From positions 1 through 64,000 of the forward strand of contig NZ_BMBA01000001.1 in the NCBI RefSeq assembly GCF_017312485.1: a stretch of DNA of 64,000 bases, read 5' to 3'. The DNA comes from Clostridium zeae (GTDB lineage: Bacteria; Bacillota; Clostridia; Clostridiales; Clostridiaceae). The translations under genes were made by a program, and so were the position numbers. Below the pieces are notes generated by a model. It searched no databases and was not told the origin of the DNA. It worked only from the letters and a program-made list of their open reading frames with translations. Numbering within the stretch: the first letter of the stretch is position 1; every line of letters starts with the position of its first letter. Below, in pieces: positions 63,995-64,000 of this stretch.

Positions 63995-64000
63995 TGTTAA

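Noticed and set aside
1-64000. Prophage, integrative element, or rRNA/tRNA genes
   Set aside because: No integrase, structural phage genes, conjugation genes or tRNA/rRNA cloverleaf-type sequences were seen.

Overview
The window is AT-rich DNA from a Firmicute, most likely a soil or plant-litter Clostridium (sensu stricto). The evidence is low GC, purine-rich GGAGG ribosome sites, T-tract terminators after most genes, orphan PAS/MASE-type histidine kinases, a Clostridium-type ChW repeat remnant, a T-box leader and a spore-coat-like small protein. I saw no rRNA, tRNA, CRISPR array or prophage. Gene function is inferred from motifs read by eye; no database search was run.

Layout. 1-240: tail of a probable IS200/IS605-type tnpB gene with a hairpin-rich right end. 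545-6660: T-box-like leader, a structured repeat, then a five-gene peptide ABC transporter operon (oppABCDF). 6980-10120: two related GGDEF proteins and a membrane Ser/Thr kinase. 10280-13280: MarR regulator with a MATE exporter, then a nitroreductase-like protein. 13497-17371: two orphan sensor histidine kinases. 17690-20698: DinG-type helicase with exonuclease domain. 21022-23835: ArsR regulator with a YhgE/Pip membrane protein. 24235-27990: LamG-GH51 arabinofuranosidase without a signal peptide. 28305-30596: two unknown paralogous small proteins, a coat-like protein, a putative metallopeptidase and a ChW fragment. 30597-38999: P-type ATPase, aminoglycoside-type acetyltransferase, HhH-like protein, AlkC-type DNA glycosylase, MFS transporter, HD hydrolase, unknown protein. 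39492-46476: secreted multidomain GH81 beta-1,3-glucanase, AraC regulator, FabF. 46696-48490: MATE exporter and CsoR regulator behind a consensus promoter that overlaps a CsoR-like operator. 48891-50582: alkylation-response operon (ogt, alkA-like, adaA). 50622-54593: ABC exporter divergent from a two-component system. 54806-59972: sigma54/PRD activator, then a perfect -24/-12 promoter in front of secreted GH18 chitinase and GH16 beta-glucanase genes. 60278-63895: acetyltransferase, ArsR regulator, Lon protease.

Two themes stand out. First, the window encodes enzymes suited to attacking fungal cell walls: GH81 and GH16 for beta-1,3-glucan and GH18 for chitin. The GH18-GH16 pair appears to be switched by sigma54 and a PTS-linked LevR-type activator, so its control would follow sugar status.

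Second, the intergenic DNA carries several families of structured repeats. One is a roughly 200-nt unit of alternating A-tracts, T-tracts and hairpins, found 5' of oppA, dinG and an MFS gene. Another is a roughly 204-bp palindrome carrying a 23-codon ORF with its own ribosome site. A third is a GTACC-ended palindrome, one copy of which sits inside the T-box leader. These are the least explained parts of the window.
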